A DNA stretch of 64,000 bases from GCA-002704185 sp902588515 (GCA_902588515.1 CACIPP010000003.1:1-64000), one strand, 5' to 3'; counted from the first letter of the stretch, positions 7,882-16,590 are shown. Notes: generated from the sequence alone by a model not told the origin. Made by a program: numbers and translations.

Positions 7882-8866
7882 AGCAATAGTTTTAAATCAA
7901 GATGGGGAAAACTTTACTAGAGATATAAAGGAAATAGACAAGTCATTTTTGAAACACGGTAATGTACTTGTAAAAATAGACTTCTCCTCACTAAACTACA
8001 AAGATGGAATGATTTTAAAAAATGGTGGAAAACTAGTGAAAGAATACCCACATATTCCAGGAATCGATTTTTCAGGTACAGTGGAGGAAAGCGAAAGTAA
8101 TAATTTTAAAACTGGCGATAAAGTAATTCTTACAGGTTGGAGAGTTGGAGAAATATACTATGGTGGTTATTCACAATATGCAAAAGTCCAAGATAGTTTT
8201 TTAGTTAAGTTACCTAAGGATTTAGATACTAAAAAAGCAATGATCCTTGGAACCGCGGGTTTAACAGCGCTAATGTGTGTTTTAATAATTCAGGCCAGAG
8301 AAACAATTTTAAAAGGTGATCCTATTAAGGATGTTTTAGTAACTGGTGCAACGGGAGGTGTAGGCAGTGTTGCCGTCTTAGCACTAAGCAAATTAGGTTA
8401 TAATGTTCACGCTGTAACTGGTAAAAAAGACAAATCTGAATTTTTGAAATCTATTGGAGCAAGTAATATTGTTGATAGATCGGAACTTGACCAGGAAGCA
8501 AGACCATTAGATAAGGCTTTGTACGATGGAGTTGTCGATACAGTTGGAGGTAAAATTTTAGCTAAAGCTTTATCTCATACAAGGCCAAATGGGATGGTTG
8601 CAGCATGCGGTTTAGCAAGTAGTTACAAGTTAGATACAACTGTAATGCCATTTATAATTAGGGGTATTAAATTATGGGGGGTTGATTCAGTAACAGCACC
8701 GACAGTTAGAAGACAATTTTTATGGTCACAAGCTACAAGTTATGTCGATTTTGATAAATTAATTAAGGGAGTAAGTATTTGGGGTTTGAAAGATTTAATA
8801 GACTCTTCATCCAAAATATTAAAAGGTGAAATTTCTGGAAGAGTCCTAATAGACGTTAATAAATAA
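7868..8866 (+). CDS. acuI: acrylyl-CoA reductase AcuI/YhdH-family quinone oxidoreductase
   Basis: 332-residue medium-chain reductase of the YhdH/AcuI branch, which reduces acryloyl-CoA to propanoyl-CoA with NADPH. Features are SSLNYKDGMILKN near residue 40, the nucleotide loop VTGATGGVGSVAVLALSKLGY and LWGVDSVTAP near 276, which is diagnostic of this branch. AcuI detoxifies acryloyl-CoA formed in dimethylsulfoniopropionate and 3-hydroxypropionate metabolism. No dmdA or ddd gene is in the window. It overlaps the LysR regulator by TAATG, suggesting the pair is regulated together. Confidence 0.85.
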   Translation: MSKFKAIVLNQDGENFTRDIKEIDKSFLKHGNVLVKIDFSSLNYKDGMILKNGGKLVKEYPHIPGIDFSGTVEESESNNFKTGDKVILTGWRVGEIYYGGYSQYAKVQDSFLVKLPKDLDTKKAMILGTAGLTALMCVLIIQARETILKGDPIKDVLVTGATGGVGSVAVLALSKLGYNVHAVTGKKDKSEFLKSIGASNIVDRSELDQEARPLDKALYDGVVDTVGGKILAKALSHTRPNGMVAACGLASSYKLDTTVMPFIIRGIKLWGVDSVTAPTVRRQFLWSQATSYVDFDKLIKGVSIWGLKDLIDSSSKILKGEISGRVLIDVNK

Positions 8867-9756
8867 TGGATTGGGATAAACTTAAAATATTTCATGCTGT
8901 TACCCAAGCAGGCAGTTTTACAAAAGCATCTGATATACTTAATTTAAGCCAGTCTGCAATTAGCAGGCAAATACAGTCGTTAGAATATGAACTCAAGACT
9001 AGCTTATTTGAAAGACATGCTAGAGGCTTAGTTTTAACAGATAGTGGTCATAAACTTTACTCAACTGCGAATGAGGTAATCTCTAAAATTAAAGAAGTTG
9101 AAACAGACTTTACCGAACAAAAACATAAGCCATCCGGAAAATTAGTTGTTACTACTGTTGTAGGTTTTGGTGGAATTTGGCTTACACCTCGCATAAAGGA
9201 ATTTAGAGATAAAAATCCAGACATTGAAGTTGAATTAATTGTAACAAATGAGGAGCTTGATTTGAGCACGAGAGAAGCTGATGTTGCCATATGGATGAGA
9301 GCTCCAAAACAAAAAAATTATATTCAAAAAAAGATTATAGATATAAATTACCATATATACGGATCATCAAAATATTGCGAGGAGCATGGACTACCAAGAA
9401 CATTACATGATCTAGATAAGCATAATTTAATTACTTATGGGAAGGGATCCCCATCCCCATTATCCGAAAAAGAATGGATTTTGAAAGTGGGTAATAAAGA
9501 TAAACACAAAAGAAAATCAGTTATGAAAGTAAATAATATTTATTCATTATTATTAGCTGTCGAGAGCGGTGTAGGATTAGCAGCATTACCAGATTATATG
9601 GTTGCAAATAAACCTGGATTAGTAAAAGTTTTGGGTGACCACAGTGGTCCAAAATATGAAGCTCATTTTGTGTACCCACAATCTTTAAAAAATGTTGCTA
9701 GAGTTAGAACATTCAGAGACTTTATATTAAACAAAGTCTCTGAATGGAAATTTTAG
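8866..9756 (+). CDS. LysR-family transcriptional regulator
   Basis: 296 residues. The N-terminal winged helix-turn-helix is clear (WDKLKIFHAVTQAGSFTKAS, then LSQSAISRQIQSLEYEL). The C-terminal substrate-binding domain follows, with GVGLAALPDYM near residue 238. LysR genes usually regulate a neighbouring, often divergent gene; here it lies directly downstream of, and overlaps, acuI on the same strand. The effector is unknown. The last 50 bases of the gene form a perfect 14-bp hairpin followed by Ts, so the terminator is built into the coding sequence. Confidence 0.9.
   Translation: MDWDKLKIFHAVTQAGSFTKASDILNLSQSAISRQIQSLEYELKTSLFERHARGLVLTDSGHKLYSTANEVISKIKEVETDFTEQKHKPSGKLVVTTVVGFGGIWLTPRIKEFRDKNPDIEVELIVTNEELDLSTREADVAIWMRAPKQKNYIQKKIIDINYHIYGSSKYCEEHGLPRTLHDLDKHNLITYGKGSPSPLSEKEWILKVGNKDKHKRKSVMKVNNIYSLLLAVESGVGLAALPDYMVANKPGLVKVLGDHSGPKYEAHFVYPQSLKNVARVRTFRDFILNKVSEWKF
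9710..9746. terminator. hairpin terminator inside the 3' end of the LysR gene
   Basis: A perfect 14-bp stem (cattcagagacttt and aaagtctctgaatg) has a 9-base loop and is followed by gaaatttta. It lies wholly within the last codons of the LysR gene and just before the convergent small gene, so it could stop transcripts from the left and, less well, from the right. No compensating stop-proximal space exists between the two genes. Confidence 0.75.
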
Positions 9757-9990
9757 TTATCTTCTTCTTTTTTTAGATTTTCTTGAAGGTCTTCTAGATG
9801 ATTTTCTTCTTTTTCTTAACGATGCTTCCCACTTTCTTAGACTCTTTTTTCTTTTGCTTAATTGTTTTTGCTGTTCTTTATAAGCATTCTTTAGATTTTT
9901 TTGATAAAAGTCCAATCTAAAGTGAAGCAAAAATAATAGAAAAAAGTAGATAGCAAGTACACCTAATCCTTGGCTGGCTAATTGTCCCAT
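9757..9990 (-). CDS. small membrane protein with a highly basic tail, bactofilin operon
   Basis: 77 residues. An N-terminal transmembrane helix (GVLAIYFFLLFLLHFRL, about residues 10-26) is followed by a Lys/Arg/Gln stretch with coiled-coil character. The end is extremely basic, Arg/Lys/Ser-rich and reminiscent of a nucleic-acid or polymer binding tail. The start has a strong ribosome site (aagggagtgtaaa), and only one base separates it from the stop of the upstream bactofilin. No family recognised. Its place in the operon suggests, without proving, a membrane anchor for the bactofilin polymer. Confidence 0.7.
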   Translation of the reverse strand: MGQLASQGLGVLAIYFFLLFLLHFRLDFYQKNLKNAYKEQQKQLSKRKKSLRKWEASLRKRRKSSRRPSRKSKKRRR

Positions 9991-9991
9991 T

Positions 9992-10315
9992 TTACACTCC
10001 CTTTTTTGTTAAAGCTTGTATTTTTAACTTTGCTCCATCTTCTATGGACAAACTCTCTGTTATTAAATCGCCCTCAACATCAGCATTTTGTTTAATAGAT
10101 AATTGTTTTGAAGTTACTGCGCCTTTTACTTTTCCTTCTATAGTAACCTTATTTGCATTTACGTCTCCTGTAATATTTGCTCTATCTGAGAATGTTACAT
10201 CTTCAGCAGTAACGTTTCCTTCAAAATTACATCCAATGATAATATTATCTTTCTCGGTGATTTTACCTTTTAAATCAACATCATCTAATAGAATTGAATT
10301 TGATGAAGATGGCAT
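9992..10315 (-). CDS. bactofilin-like polymer-forming protein, second copy
   Basis: 107 residues composed almost entirely of the bactofilin beta-helix repeat. Successive short turns such as KGKITEKDNIIIGCNFEG, GDVNANKVTIEGKVKG and EGDLITESLSIEDG each carry a Gly and hydrophobic pattern. Bactofilins polymerise without nucleotide into filaments beneath the membrane and influence cell shape. It is shorter than the upstream copy and nearly lacks flanking tails. Middle gene of a three-gene reverse operon. Confidence 0.83.
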   Translation of the reverse strand: MPSSSNSILLDDVDLKGKITEKDNIIIGCNFEGNVTAEDVTFSDRANITGDVNANKVTIEGKVKGAVTSKQLSIKQNADVEGDLITESLSIEDGAKLKIQALTKKGV

Positions 10316-10329
10316 AGCTAATGTTTATA

Positions 10330-10836
10330 TTAGTTTTCTTCTGATTTGGTTGTACCGAAGAAACCGCCAGATTTCTTCTTGTCTTCATCATCCTTGACTA
10401 ATTTAATCTTAGATTTGCTTGCTTCATCATCACTCATTTCAGCAATGGTTCCGCTAATTTTTCCGCCAAGTGCTATTTCTAAATCTTTATATCTGATTTC
10501 TCCCTTTGCAACTCCTGAGGAAGTAACCGAAAGCGTACCAGCAACAGCTAAATTACCGTCGTAAGACCCTTCGATTTCTGCAGTTTCTACACTAGACTCT
10601 CCGTCTACTTTTCCACCATTTTTAACAGTGATTTTACTAGAAACAACTTTTCCAGTGTGCTTCCCGTTTACTGAAACCTCGTTTGGTGCATCTATGTCTC
10701 CTGTAACTGATACTCCTGCACCAATTACAATACTACCTTCTTTGGTATCTAGAGTTGATCTTGAGGTAGTTGATCTTCCAAATGGTGTTGAAGATCCACC
10801 CTCTTTTTTTTGGTTTTCATCATCAAAAATTGCCAT
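10330..10836 (-). CDS. bactofilin-family protein, first copy
   Basis: 168 residues from the ATG at 10836, preferred over one 11 codons upstream because aaaaaagggat lies at the right distance. A disordered Ser/Thr-rich N-terminus (about 1-35) precedes the bactofilin domain (SIVIGAGVSVTGDIDAPNEV, GKVDGESSVETAEIEGSYDG, GEIRYKDLEIALGGKISG). The tail is Lys/Asp-rich. The layout, tail-core-tail, is standard for bactofilins. It leads an operon with a second bactofilin and a small basic membrane protein, a plausible shape-determining module. Confidence 0.88.
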   Translation of the reverse strand: MAIFDDENQKKEGGSSTPFGRSTTSRSTLDTKEGSIVIGAGVSVTGDIDAPNEVSVNGKHTGKVVSSKITVKNGGKVDGESSVETAEIEGSYDGNLAVAGTLSVTSSGVAKGEIRYKDLEIALGGKISGTIAEMSDDEASKSKIKLVKDDEDKKKSGGFFGTTKSEEN

Positions 10837-10930
10837 AATTAATCCCTTTTTTATAATGTTATAGATCAACTAGACGTAAGAATCTAGACAAAATAACCTT
10901 AAAATATGCTATCTTTTTTCAAAAATATTA

Positions 10931-11548
10931 ATGATTTATTTGGTCTTAGGCCTATTAATCGGTTTCTTTGTGGCATTACCAGTGGGAGCAGTAGCTGTTT
11001 TGTGCATAAATAGGACTTTACAATATGGTATTAAATCAGGTTTTTACACGGGTGTTGGGGTTGCTGCAGCTGATTTTTTTTATGGAACGTTAGCAGTTTT
11101 TGGACTTGTTGCTGTTTCAGGAGAGAGTTTGCAAAATCAGCCTGTTTTGAGATTAGTTGGCGGATTATGTATAATGTTTATAGGAGCTCAAATGATGGCA
11201 AAAAAAATCGATAAAATAAAACTAGCAGACTTACAAAGGCAGGATAATTTTAAGAACGTAGTAACTGGAGCATTATTAACTATAAGCAACCCAGTTACAG
11301 TATTAGCTTTTATTTCAGTTTTGTCATATTTAAATTTTCTTTTACATCAAGTTACTTGGATAGATTCAATTTTTATAGTGGTAGGTATTTTTTTTGGCTC
11401 TCTTATTTGGTGGGTAACTATATGTTGCTTTGCATTGAAATTAAAAGATAACCTTAATTTAAGAAAGTTAAAAAAAATTAATTTATTTTCTGGTTTTTTA
11501 ATATTTTCTTTTGGTGTACTATTGATATTAAGTACTTATAAACTTTGA
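10931..11548 (+). CDS. LysE-family exporter
   Basis: 205 residues with about six transmembrane segments. The N-terminal GLLIGFFVALPVGAVAVLCI and the following TRT/NRTLQYGIKSGFYTGVGVAAAD are the family signature (PVGP-like loop and GxxxGxG). The LysE superfamily exports amino acids or small cations; the substrate here is not readable. First of three LysE-family genes in the window. It overlaps the RseP gene by ATGA, so both are cotranscribed. Confidence 0.85.
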   Translation: MIYLVLGLLIGFFVALPVGAVAVLCINRTLQYGIKSGFYTGVGVAAADFFYGTLAVFGLVAVSGESLQNQPVLRLVGGLCIMFIGAQMMAKKIDKIKLADLQRQDNFKNVVTGALLTISNPVTVLAFISVLSYLNFLLHQVTWIDSIFIVVGIFFGSLIWWVTICCFALKLKDNLNLRKLKKINLFSGFLIFSFGVLLILSTYKL

Positions 11549-12645
11549 TGACTTATATTTTATCATTTGTAATATTAATATCGGTTGTAGTATTTGTCCA
11601 CGAATACGGACATTATTACTATGCAAAAAAGTTCGGCGTTGGAGTTACAGATTTTTCAATTGGTTTCGGGAAAGAAATCTTTGGATATAATGATAAGCAT
11701 GGCACTAGATGGAAATTGTGTTTAATACCCCTTGGAGGCTATGTAAAGTTTTACGGCGATACAAATGTATCATCTGTGCCGAATAGTGATGAGCAGAATG
11801 ACGATTTAGAAAAATCAAAATTACTAAATTATAAACCTCTTCATCAAAGAGCAATAATTGTGTCAGCGGGACCTATTGCAAATTTTGTTTTAGCTATAGT
11901 TATTTTTGCAATTATATTTTTGACAATTGGAAAAGATAAAAGTATACCAATTATAAGTAGTGTGGTTGAGAATTCGCCTGCCCAAAGAGCTGGTTTGCAA
12001 TCTGATGACCAAATAACTTTTGTAAATAATAAAAAAATAAATAGCATTAATGAAGTAGCCAAATATATTGCCTTGTCCGATACTGACGTCGTGAGAATAG
12101 AGGTTTTAAGGCAAAATAAACCTTTGGCTTTTAGTATCAAAACTGAGACCAAAAGCGTAAAAGACAATTTTGGAAATAATATAAAACGTAAAATGATAGG
12201 TATCAAAATTTCTCCTTTAAAAAATAAATTAACAAGAGAAAAACTAGGGCCTGTTAAGTCTATATATTTTGCATTTCTTGAAACTTATAATACGATCGCT
12301 ATTACTCTTTCCTACATTGGAAAAATAATAGCAGGATCAGAGTCAGCAGATCAACTAGGTGGTCCTATTAAAATTGCCCAAGTGTCAGGGCAGGTAGCAG
12401 AACATGGACTAGTTCCTTTTTTGAGTATAATGGCTTATATTTCAATAAGTCTTGGTCTAATCAATCTTTTTCCTATTCCGTTACTTGATGGAGGACACCT
12501 ATTCTTTTATTTTATTGAGTTTATTAGAGGCAAACCCCTAAGTGGAAAAGTTCAATTAATATTTTATAAATTTGGAGTATTTGTTCTTTTTTCTTTAATG
12601 TTTTTTGCTACTTTTAATGATTTAAAGAGCCTTGGTTTATTTTAA
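11545..12645 (+). CDS. rseP: RIP metalloprotease RseP (site-2 protease)
   Basis: Intramembrane zinc protease, 366 residues. It cleaves membrane anchors such as anti-sigma factors and may remove remnant signal peptides. The zinc motif HEYGH lies in the first membrane helix (residues 19-23). A PDZ domain follows (VVENSPAQRAGLQSDDQITFVN near 135). The second catalytic motif is LFPIPLLDGGHLFFY near 311, bringing the Asp ligand. A single PDZ fits the shorter alphaproteobacterial form. Unlike the common order, bamA and dxr are not beside it. Confidence 0.93.
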   Translation: MMTYILSFVILISVVVFVHEYGHYYYAKKFGVGVTDFSIGFGKEIFGYNDKHGTRWKLCLIPLGGYVKFYGDTNVSSVPNSDEQNDDLEKSKLLNYKPLHQRAIIVSAGPIANFVLAIVIFAIIFLTIGKDKSIPIISSVVENSPAQRAGLQSDDQITFVNNKKINSINEVAKYIALSDTDVVRIEVLRQNKPLAFSIKTETKSVKDNFGNNIKRKMIGIKISPLKNKLTREKLGPVKSIYFAFLETYNTIAITLSYIGKIIAGSESADQLGGPIKIAQVSGQVAEHGLVPFLSIMAYISISLGLINLFPIPLLDGGHLFFYFIEFIRGKPLSGKVQLIFYKFGVFVLFSLMFFATFNDLKSLGLF

Positions 12646-12775
12646 TTAATAATTTCAAATACTTAAATTTCTAAACTTTAAGTTGAATTTTTAAATTGTT
12701 GAAAAACCTAAGTTTTCATTGATTTTTTAATAATTTAATTGAGTATTATATTAACGATTCGAGAAAGGGCCTAAA

Positions 12776-13051
12776 ATGAATAAAAAACAACTAGTTGCTA
12801 AAATATCAAGCAATATGAACTTGAGCAAGGCTGATGCTGAGAGAACATTTGATAGCATTACCAACATTATTTTAGATGCGCTAAAAAATGATGATCAAGT
12901 AAAAATTGCTGGATTTGGCACATACAAAGTGGCTAAAAGAAAAGCTAGAACAGGAAGAAATCCAAGAACTGGTGAAAGTATTCAAATCTCAGCTTCTCAA
13001 AAAGTCAAGTTTTTACCCGCAAAAGCACTTAAGGAAATGTTTAACAAATAA
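12776..13051 (+). CDS. hup: HU-family DNA-binding protein
   Basis: 91 residues, the exact family length. Nucleoid protein that bends and wraps DNA as a dimer. The N-terminal MNKKQLVAKISSNMNLSKAD helices, the GFGTYKVAKRKARTGRNPRTGE DNA-binding arm and the KFLPAKALKEMF end are all standard. It is monocistronic: 130 bases of AT-rich upstream DNA and a strong downstream hairpin frame it. The start has the ribosome site gaaaggg. Confidence 0.96.
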   Translation: MNKKQLVAKISSNMNLSKADAERTFDSITNIILDALKNDDQVKIAGFGTYKVAKRKARTGRNPRTGESIQISASQKVKFLPAKALKEMFNK

Positions 13052-13059
13052 ATTACTAA

Positions 13060-13094
13060 AAACAGCTCTATTTTACTAAAAAATAGGGCTGTTT
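13060..13094 (+). terminator. terminator of the HU gene
   Basis: A 15-bp stem (aaacagctctatttt with aaaatagggctgttt, one G-T pair) has a 5-base loop and lies 9 bases after the hup stop. The T-run after the stem is broken (gccgtttt), so termination may be incomplete. Confidence 0.72.
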
Positions 13095-13153
13095 GCCGTT
13101 TTGCGTTGTTGCAAAATCCTTCTGAAAAATTATAAGTAATTATAGGTGAATCA

Positions 13154-13825
13154 ATGTTTTCAAAAGATTTAAGCGAAAAATTAGATGAATTTCATTTGTT
13201 AAAACATCCTTTTTATATTGCATGGAATAAAGGGGAATTATCAAGGGAAATTATCAAAGACTATGCAGAGCAATATTATAATCATGTTAAAGCTTTCCCA
13301 CGTTACATAAGTGCCACTCATTCTTTGTGTGAGGATATATCTAAAAGAAAAGTTTTATTAGAAAATCTTCAGGAGGAAGAAGATTTTGAAAATGATCATC
13401 CAAAATTATGGAAAAAGTTTGCAATAGCCCTGGGTTCAGATGCAGAGGAAATAGAGAGTATTAAACAAGAAAACTTTACGATGGATATGATAAATAATTT
13501 CTTTAAGCAAGCCCGCTCAAGTTTCGCTGAAGGCCTTGGTTCATTTTACACTTACGAGAGGCAAGTTCCAGAGATAGCTGTAACAAAAATCAAGGGACTA
13601 AAAAAATTTTATGGTATTGATTCTAAAGAGGGTTTGATGTTTTTTGAAGTACATAAAGAAGCAGATATTTTGCACAGGTCAGAATGCGAAAAACTTTTAG
13701 ATACATTAAATGATGACGAAAAGGAATTAGCTGAAAAAGCAGCTTTAACTACCGCAAAGTTCATGTGGAATTTTTTATCGGGACTTGCAATTAAACATAA
13801 ATTACCTCTTCAAACTGCCGCTTAA
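13154..13825 (+). CDS. CADD-family protein, candidate p-aminobenzoate synthase
   Basis: 223 residues, heme-oxygenase/PqqC-like all-helical fold. From memory of the Chlamydia CADD protein, an Fe/Mn oxygenase that makes p-aminobenzoate for folate from its own tyrosine, the key residues are kept. The sacrificial tyrosine corresponds to Y21 (HPFYIAWNKGEL) and the essential lysine to K145 (VTKIKGLKKF). The metal ligands correspond to E75 and H82 (EEEDFENDH) and H167, D171 and H174 (VHKEADILH). Offsets from the chlamydial numbering are a constant 6-7. It lies just before serC-serA-serB but is unlikely to share their pathway. Family assignment strong; activity inferred. Confidence 0.85.
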   Translation: MFSKDLSEKLDEFHLLKHPFYIAWNKGELSREIIKDYAEQYYNHVKAFPRYISATHSLCEDISKRKVLLENLQEEEDFENDHPKLWKKFAIALGSDAEEIESIKQENFTMDMINNFFKQARSSFAEGLGSFYTYERQVPEIAVTKIKGLKKFYGIDSKEGLMFFEVHKEADILHRSECEKLLDTLNDDEKELAEKAALTTAKFMWNFLSGLAIKHKLPLQTAA

Positions 13826-13860
13826 ATCATTATTAGGATTAAGGTAATTTATAATTAATT

Positions 13861-15009
13861 ATGTCTCAGCCCCAGCAAAAACCTGTTAATCCCTTTTTTT
13901 CATCTGGACCATGCAAAAAAAGACCTGGATGGAATATAAGTAATTTATCGACAGAAGCATTGGGTAGATCACATAGAGCAAAGAATGCTAAATCAAAGCT
14001 AAATCTCATAATTGAAAAATCAAAATTTATTTTAAATCTTCCAAAAAATTATAAAGTAGGCATCGTAGCTGGATCGGATACTGGAGCTATCGAAGCTGCG
14101 ATGTGGAGTATGCTAGGTGAAAGAAAAGTAGAAATTTTGGGCTGGGAGAATTTTGGTTACGATTGGATAATTGACGTTAAAGAGCAATTAAAATTAGAAA
14201 ATTTAATTGTTCACAAAACTGATTACGGAATCTTACCAGACTTAAAAAAAATAAATTTTGAAAATGATATAATTTTTAACTGGAATGGTACAAGTTCTGG
14301 AGTTTGTGTCCCAGATGGAGAATGGATATCAAAAGAAAGAAAAGGACTTACTTTTTGTGACGCTACTTCAGCTGTGTTTGCAATGAAAATGGACTTTGAA
14401 AAACTCGATGTGATTACTTGGTCGTGGCAAAAAGTATTAGGAGGAGAAGCCGCACATGGAATGATAGCTTTGTCACCCAGAGCCTTAGATAGACTAACCA
14501 GTTATGAACCCCCTTGGCCTATCCCGAAAATTTTTAGACTTGCAAATAAGAAAAAAGTTTCTGAGGGTGTTTTTAAAGGCGAAACAATTAATACTCCTTC
14601 AATGCTATGTGCTGAGGATGTACTGGATTCTTTAAACTGGATAGAAAGTATAGGTGGAGAAAAAGAGGCAATAAAAAGATCAAAAAAAAATCTTCAAGTT
14701 GTCAAAGATTGGTTGAAAAATAAAAATTGGATAGAGTTTCTTGCAAAAGATCAAAACACAATTTCATCTACGAGTATTTGTTTAAAAATAGTAGACCCAA
14801 CCTTTATAAAGCTTTCAGACAAAGATCAAAAAACAAAATTGAAAAAAATGAGTGAATTATTAGAGAATGAAAATGTCGCTTATGATATTAACTCTTACAG
14901 GACTGCACCTCCTGGCTTTAGAATTTGGGGTGGGGCTACAGTTGAAAGTGATGATATAGCTAATTTATTGCCTTGGATTGAGTGGGCTTACACTGTAATA
15001 CATAAGTAA
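13861..15009 (+). CDS. serC: phosphoserine aminotransferase
   Basis: Second step of serine synthesis: 3-phosphohydroxypyruvate plus glutamate to phosphoserine. 382 residues, fold-type I PLP enzyme of the longer alphaproteobacterial/archaeal subtype. N-terminal FFSSGPCKKRPGW, GSDTGAIEAAMWSML and the PLP lysine in TWSWQKVLGGEAAHG are diagnostic. serA follows with no gap (TAA then ATG), and serB overlaps serA, giving the full pathway in reaction-compatible order. Confidence 0.94.
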   Translation: MSQPQQKPVNPFFSSGPCKKRPGWNISNLSTEALGRSHRAKNAKSKLNLIIEKSKFILNLPKNYKVGIVAGSDTGAIEAAMWSMLGERKVEILGWENFGYDWIIDVKEQLKLENLIVHKTDYGILPDLKKINFENDIIFNWNGTSSGVCVPDGEWISKERKGLTFCDATSAVFAMKMDFEKLDVITWSWQKVLGGEAAHGMIALSPRALDRLTSYEPPWPIPKIFRLANKKKVSEGVFKGETINTPSMLCAEDVLDSLNWIESIGGEKEAIKRSKKNLQVVKDWLKNKNWIEFLAKDQNTISSTSICLKIVDPTFIKLSDKDQKTKLKKMSELLENENVAYDINSYRTAPPGFRIWGGATVESDDIANLLPWIEWAYTVIHK

Positions 15010-16590
15010 ATGTTCAAAGTACTAATAGCAGATAAACTTAGCACAGAAGCTGAAAAAATTTTTACTGATAATGGTTTAAAAGTTAAAACAAAAACTGGTC
15101 TAAAAGAAGATGAATTAATTCAAGAATTAAACGATTGTGACGCCTTAGTTGTAAGGTCTGCAACAAAAGCTACCAAAAAAGTTATTGAAAAATCTAAAAA
15201 ACTAAAAGTTATTGGAAGAGCAGGTATTGGGGTAGATAATATTGATATATCGTCTGCAACAGACTATGGAAAAGTCGTGATGAACACACCATTTGGAAAT
15301 TCTATAACTACGGCTGAGCACGCTATTACCTTAATTCTTTCGACTGCGAGACAAATTCCCTTTGCAGACAAAACAACACATGAAGGAAAATGGGAAAAAT
15401 CATCAATAAAAGGAACAGAAGTTACAGGAAAAAACCTTGGAATTATTGGCTGTGGCAACATTGGTACGATAGTTGCAAAGAGAGCTTTAGGATTGGAGTT
15501 TAAAGTAAGTGTTTACGATCCTTTTTTACAAGAAGAAAAAGCAAGAGAACTAGGTGTTAAAAAAATTTCTCTAGATAAATTATTTTCTCAATCAGATTTT
15601 ATAACTTTACATACACCTTTAAATGAAAAAACAAAAAATATTATTAATAAGGAGTCCTTTTTAAAAATGAAGAACGGAGTGAGAATTATTAATTGTGCGA
15701 GAGGTGGATTAGTTGATGAGATTGCATTAAAAGAAAACCTAGACAACGGAAAAGTTGCTAGTGCGGCACTAGATGTTTTTGTTAATGAGCCACCTACAGA
15801 TAGCAAATTACTCGGAACAAAAAATTTAATATTAACTCCCCATCTTGGAGCTTCTACAACTGAAGCTCAAGAAAAAGTTGCTATACAAATTGCAGAACAA
15901 ATTTGTAATTTTTTAAAGACCGGTGCTATTTCAAATGCGGTAAATACTTTTTCTCTATCAGCTAAAGAGTACAACTTAGTTAAACCTTATTTGAGACTGT
16001 CAAATTTATTAGGTAGTTTTGCTGGACAACTTACTGAAAACGCTATTAAAAAAATTGAGTTGGAATTTGAAGGTCAAGCTTCAAAAGTCAACACACAACC
16101 ATTACTTCAAACATTGATATGCTCTTTGTTAAAACCTACGTTTGATAACGTTAATATAATTAACGCTATGAGCGTTGTAAAAGACAAATCTATTGACGTT
16201 ACGGAGATTAAACATGATAGAGTTTGTGAATATCAGTCTTGCATAACGTTATCTATCACTACAGATAAACAAAAGCGTTCAGTTAAAGGTACATTATTTG
16301 GAAATAAACCTAGAATAGTTTCTATAAAAGGTATCAAAATTGAAGCTGAGCTTCTTAAGCACAATTTATATATAAGTAATGAAGATAAACCGGGATTTGT
16401 AAGTAATCTTTCAAAAATTCTTGCGGATAATAATATTAATATTGCAACTTTCCATTTGGGCAGAAAGGATAGTGGAGGTGAGGCGGTCGCATTAATTTCG
16501 ACAGATAATTTTATTGATAACTCGGTTATTGAGAAAATTAAAAAATTACCTTTGGTAATTCAAGCCAAATATATAACATTTAATGACTAA
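15010..16590 (+). CDS. serA: D-3-phosphoglycerate dehydrogenase
   Basis: First step of serine synthesis, NAD-dependent oxidation of 3-phosphoglycerate. 526 residues, the long form. Catalytic/NAD domains include GRAGIGVDNID, the Rossmann GIIGCGNIGTIVAKRAL, NCARGGLVDE (Arg) and LTPHLGASTTEAQ (His). An intervening domain (about 320-450) precedes a C-terminal ACT domain (LYISNEDKPGFVSNLSKIL), normally the serine-feedback site. Middle gene of serCAB. Confidence 0.96.
   Translation: MFKVLIADKLSTEAEKIFTDNGLKVKTKTGLKEDELIQELNDCDALVVRSATKATKKVIEKSKKLKVIGRAGIGVDNIDISSATDYGKVVMNTPFGNSITTAEHAITLILSTARQIPFADKTTHEGKWEKSSIKGTEVTGKNLGIIGCGNIGTIVAKRALGLEFKVSVYDPFLQEEKARELGVKKISLDKLFSQSDFITLHTPLNEKTKNIINKESFLKMKNGVRIINCARGGLVDEIALKENLDNGKVASAALDVFVNEPPTDSKLLGTKNLILTPHLGASTTEAQEKVAIQIAEQICNFLKTGAISNAVNTFSLSAKEYNLVKPYLRLSNLLGSFAGQLTENAIKKIELEFEGQASKVNTQPLLQTLICSLLKPTFDNVNIINAMSVVKDKSIDVTEIKHDRVCEYQSCITLSITTDKQKRSVKGTLFGNKPRIVSIKGIKIEAELLKHNLYISNEDKPGFVSNLSKILADNNINIATFHLGRKDSGGEAVALISTDNFIDNSVIEKIKKLPLVIQAKYITFND

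Noticed and set aside
10044..10864. Forward-strand open frames over the bactofilin genes
   Set aside because: They mirror the repeat pattern of the bactofilin coding strand and match no family.
12661..12683. Terminator after rseP
   Set aside because: Only a 7-bp AT-rich stem (acttaaa/tttaagt) is present, as expected by chance in this DNA.
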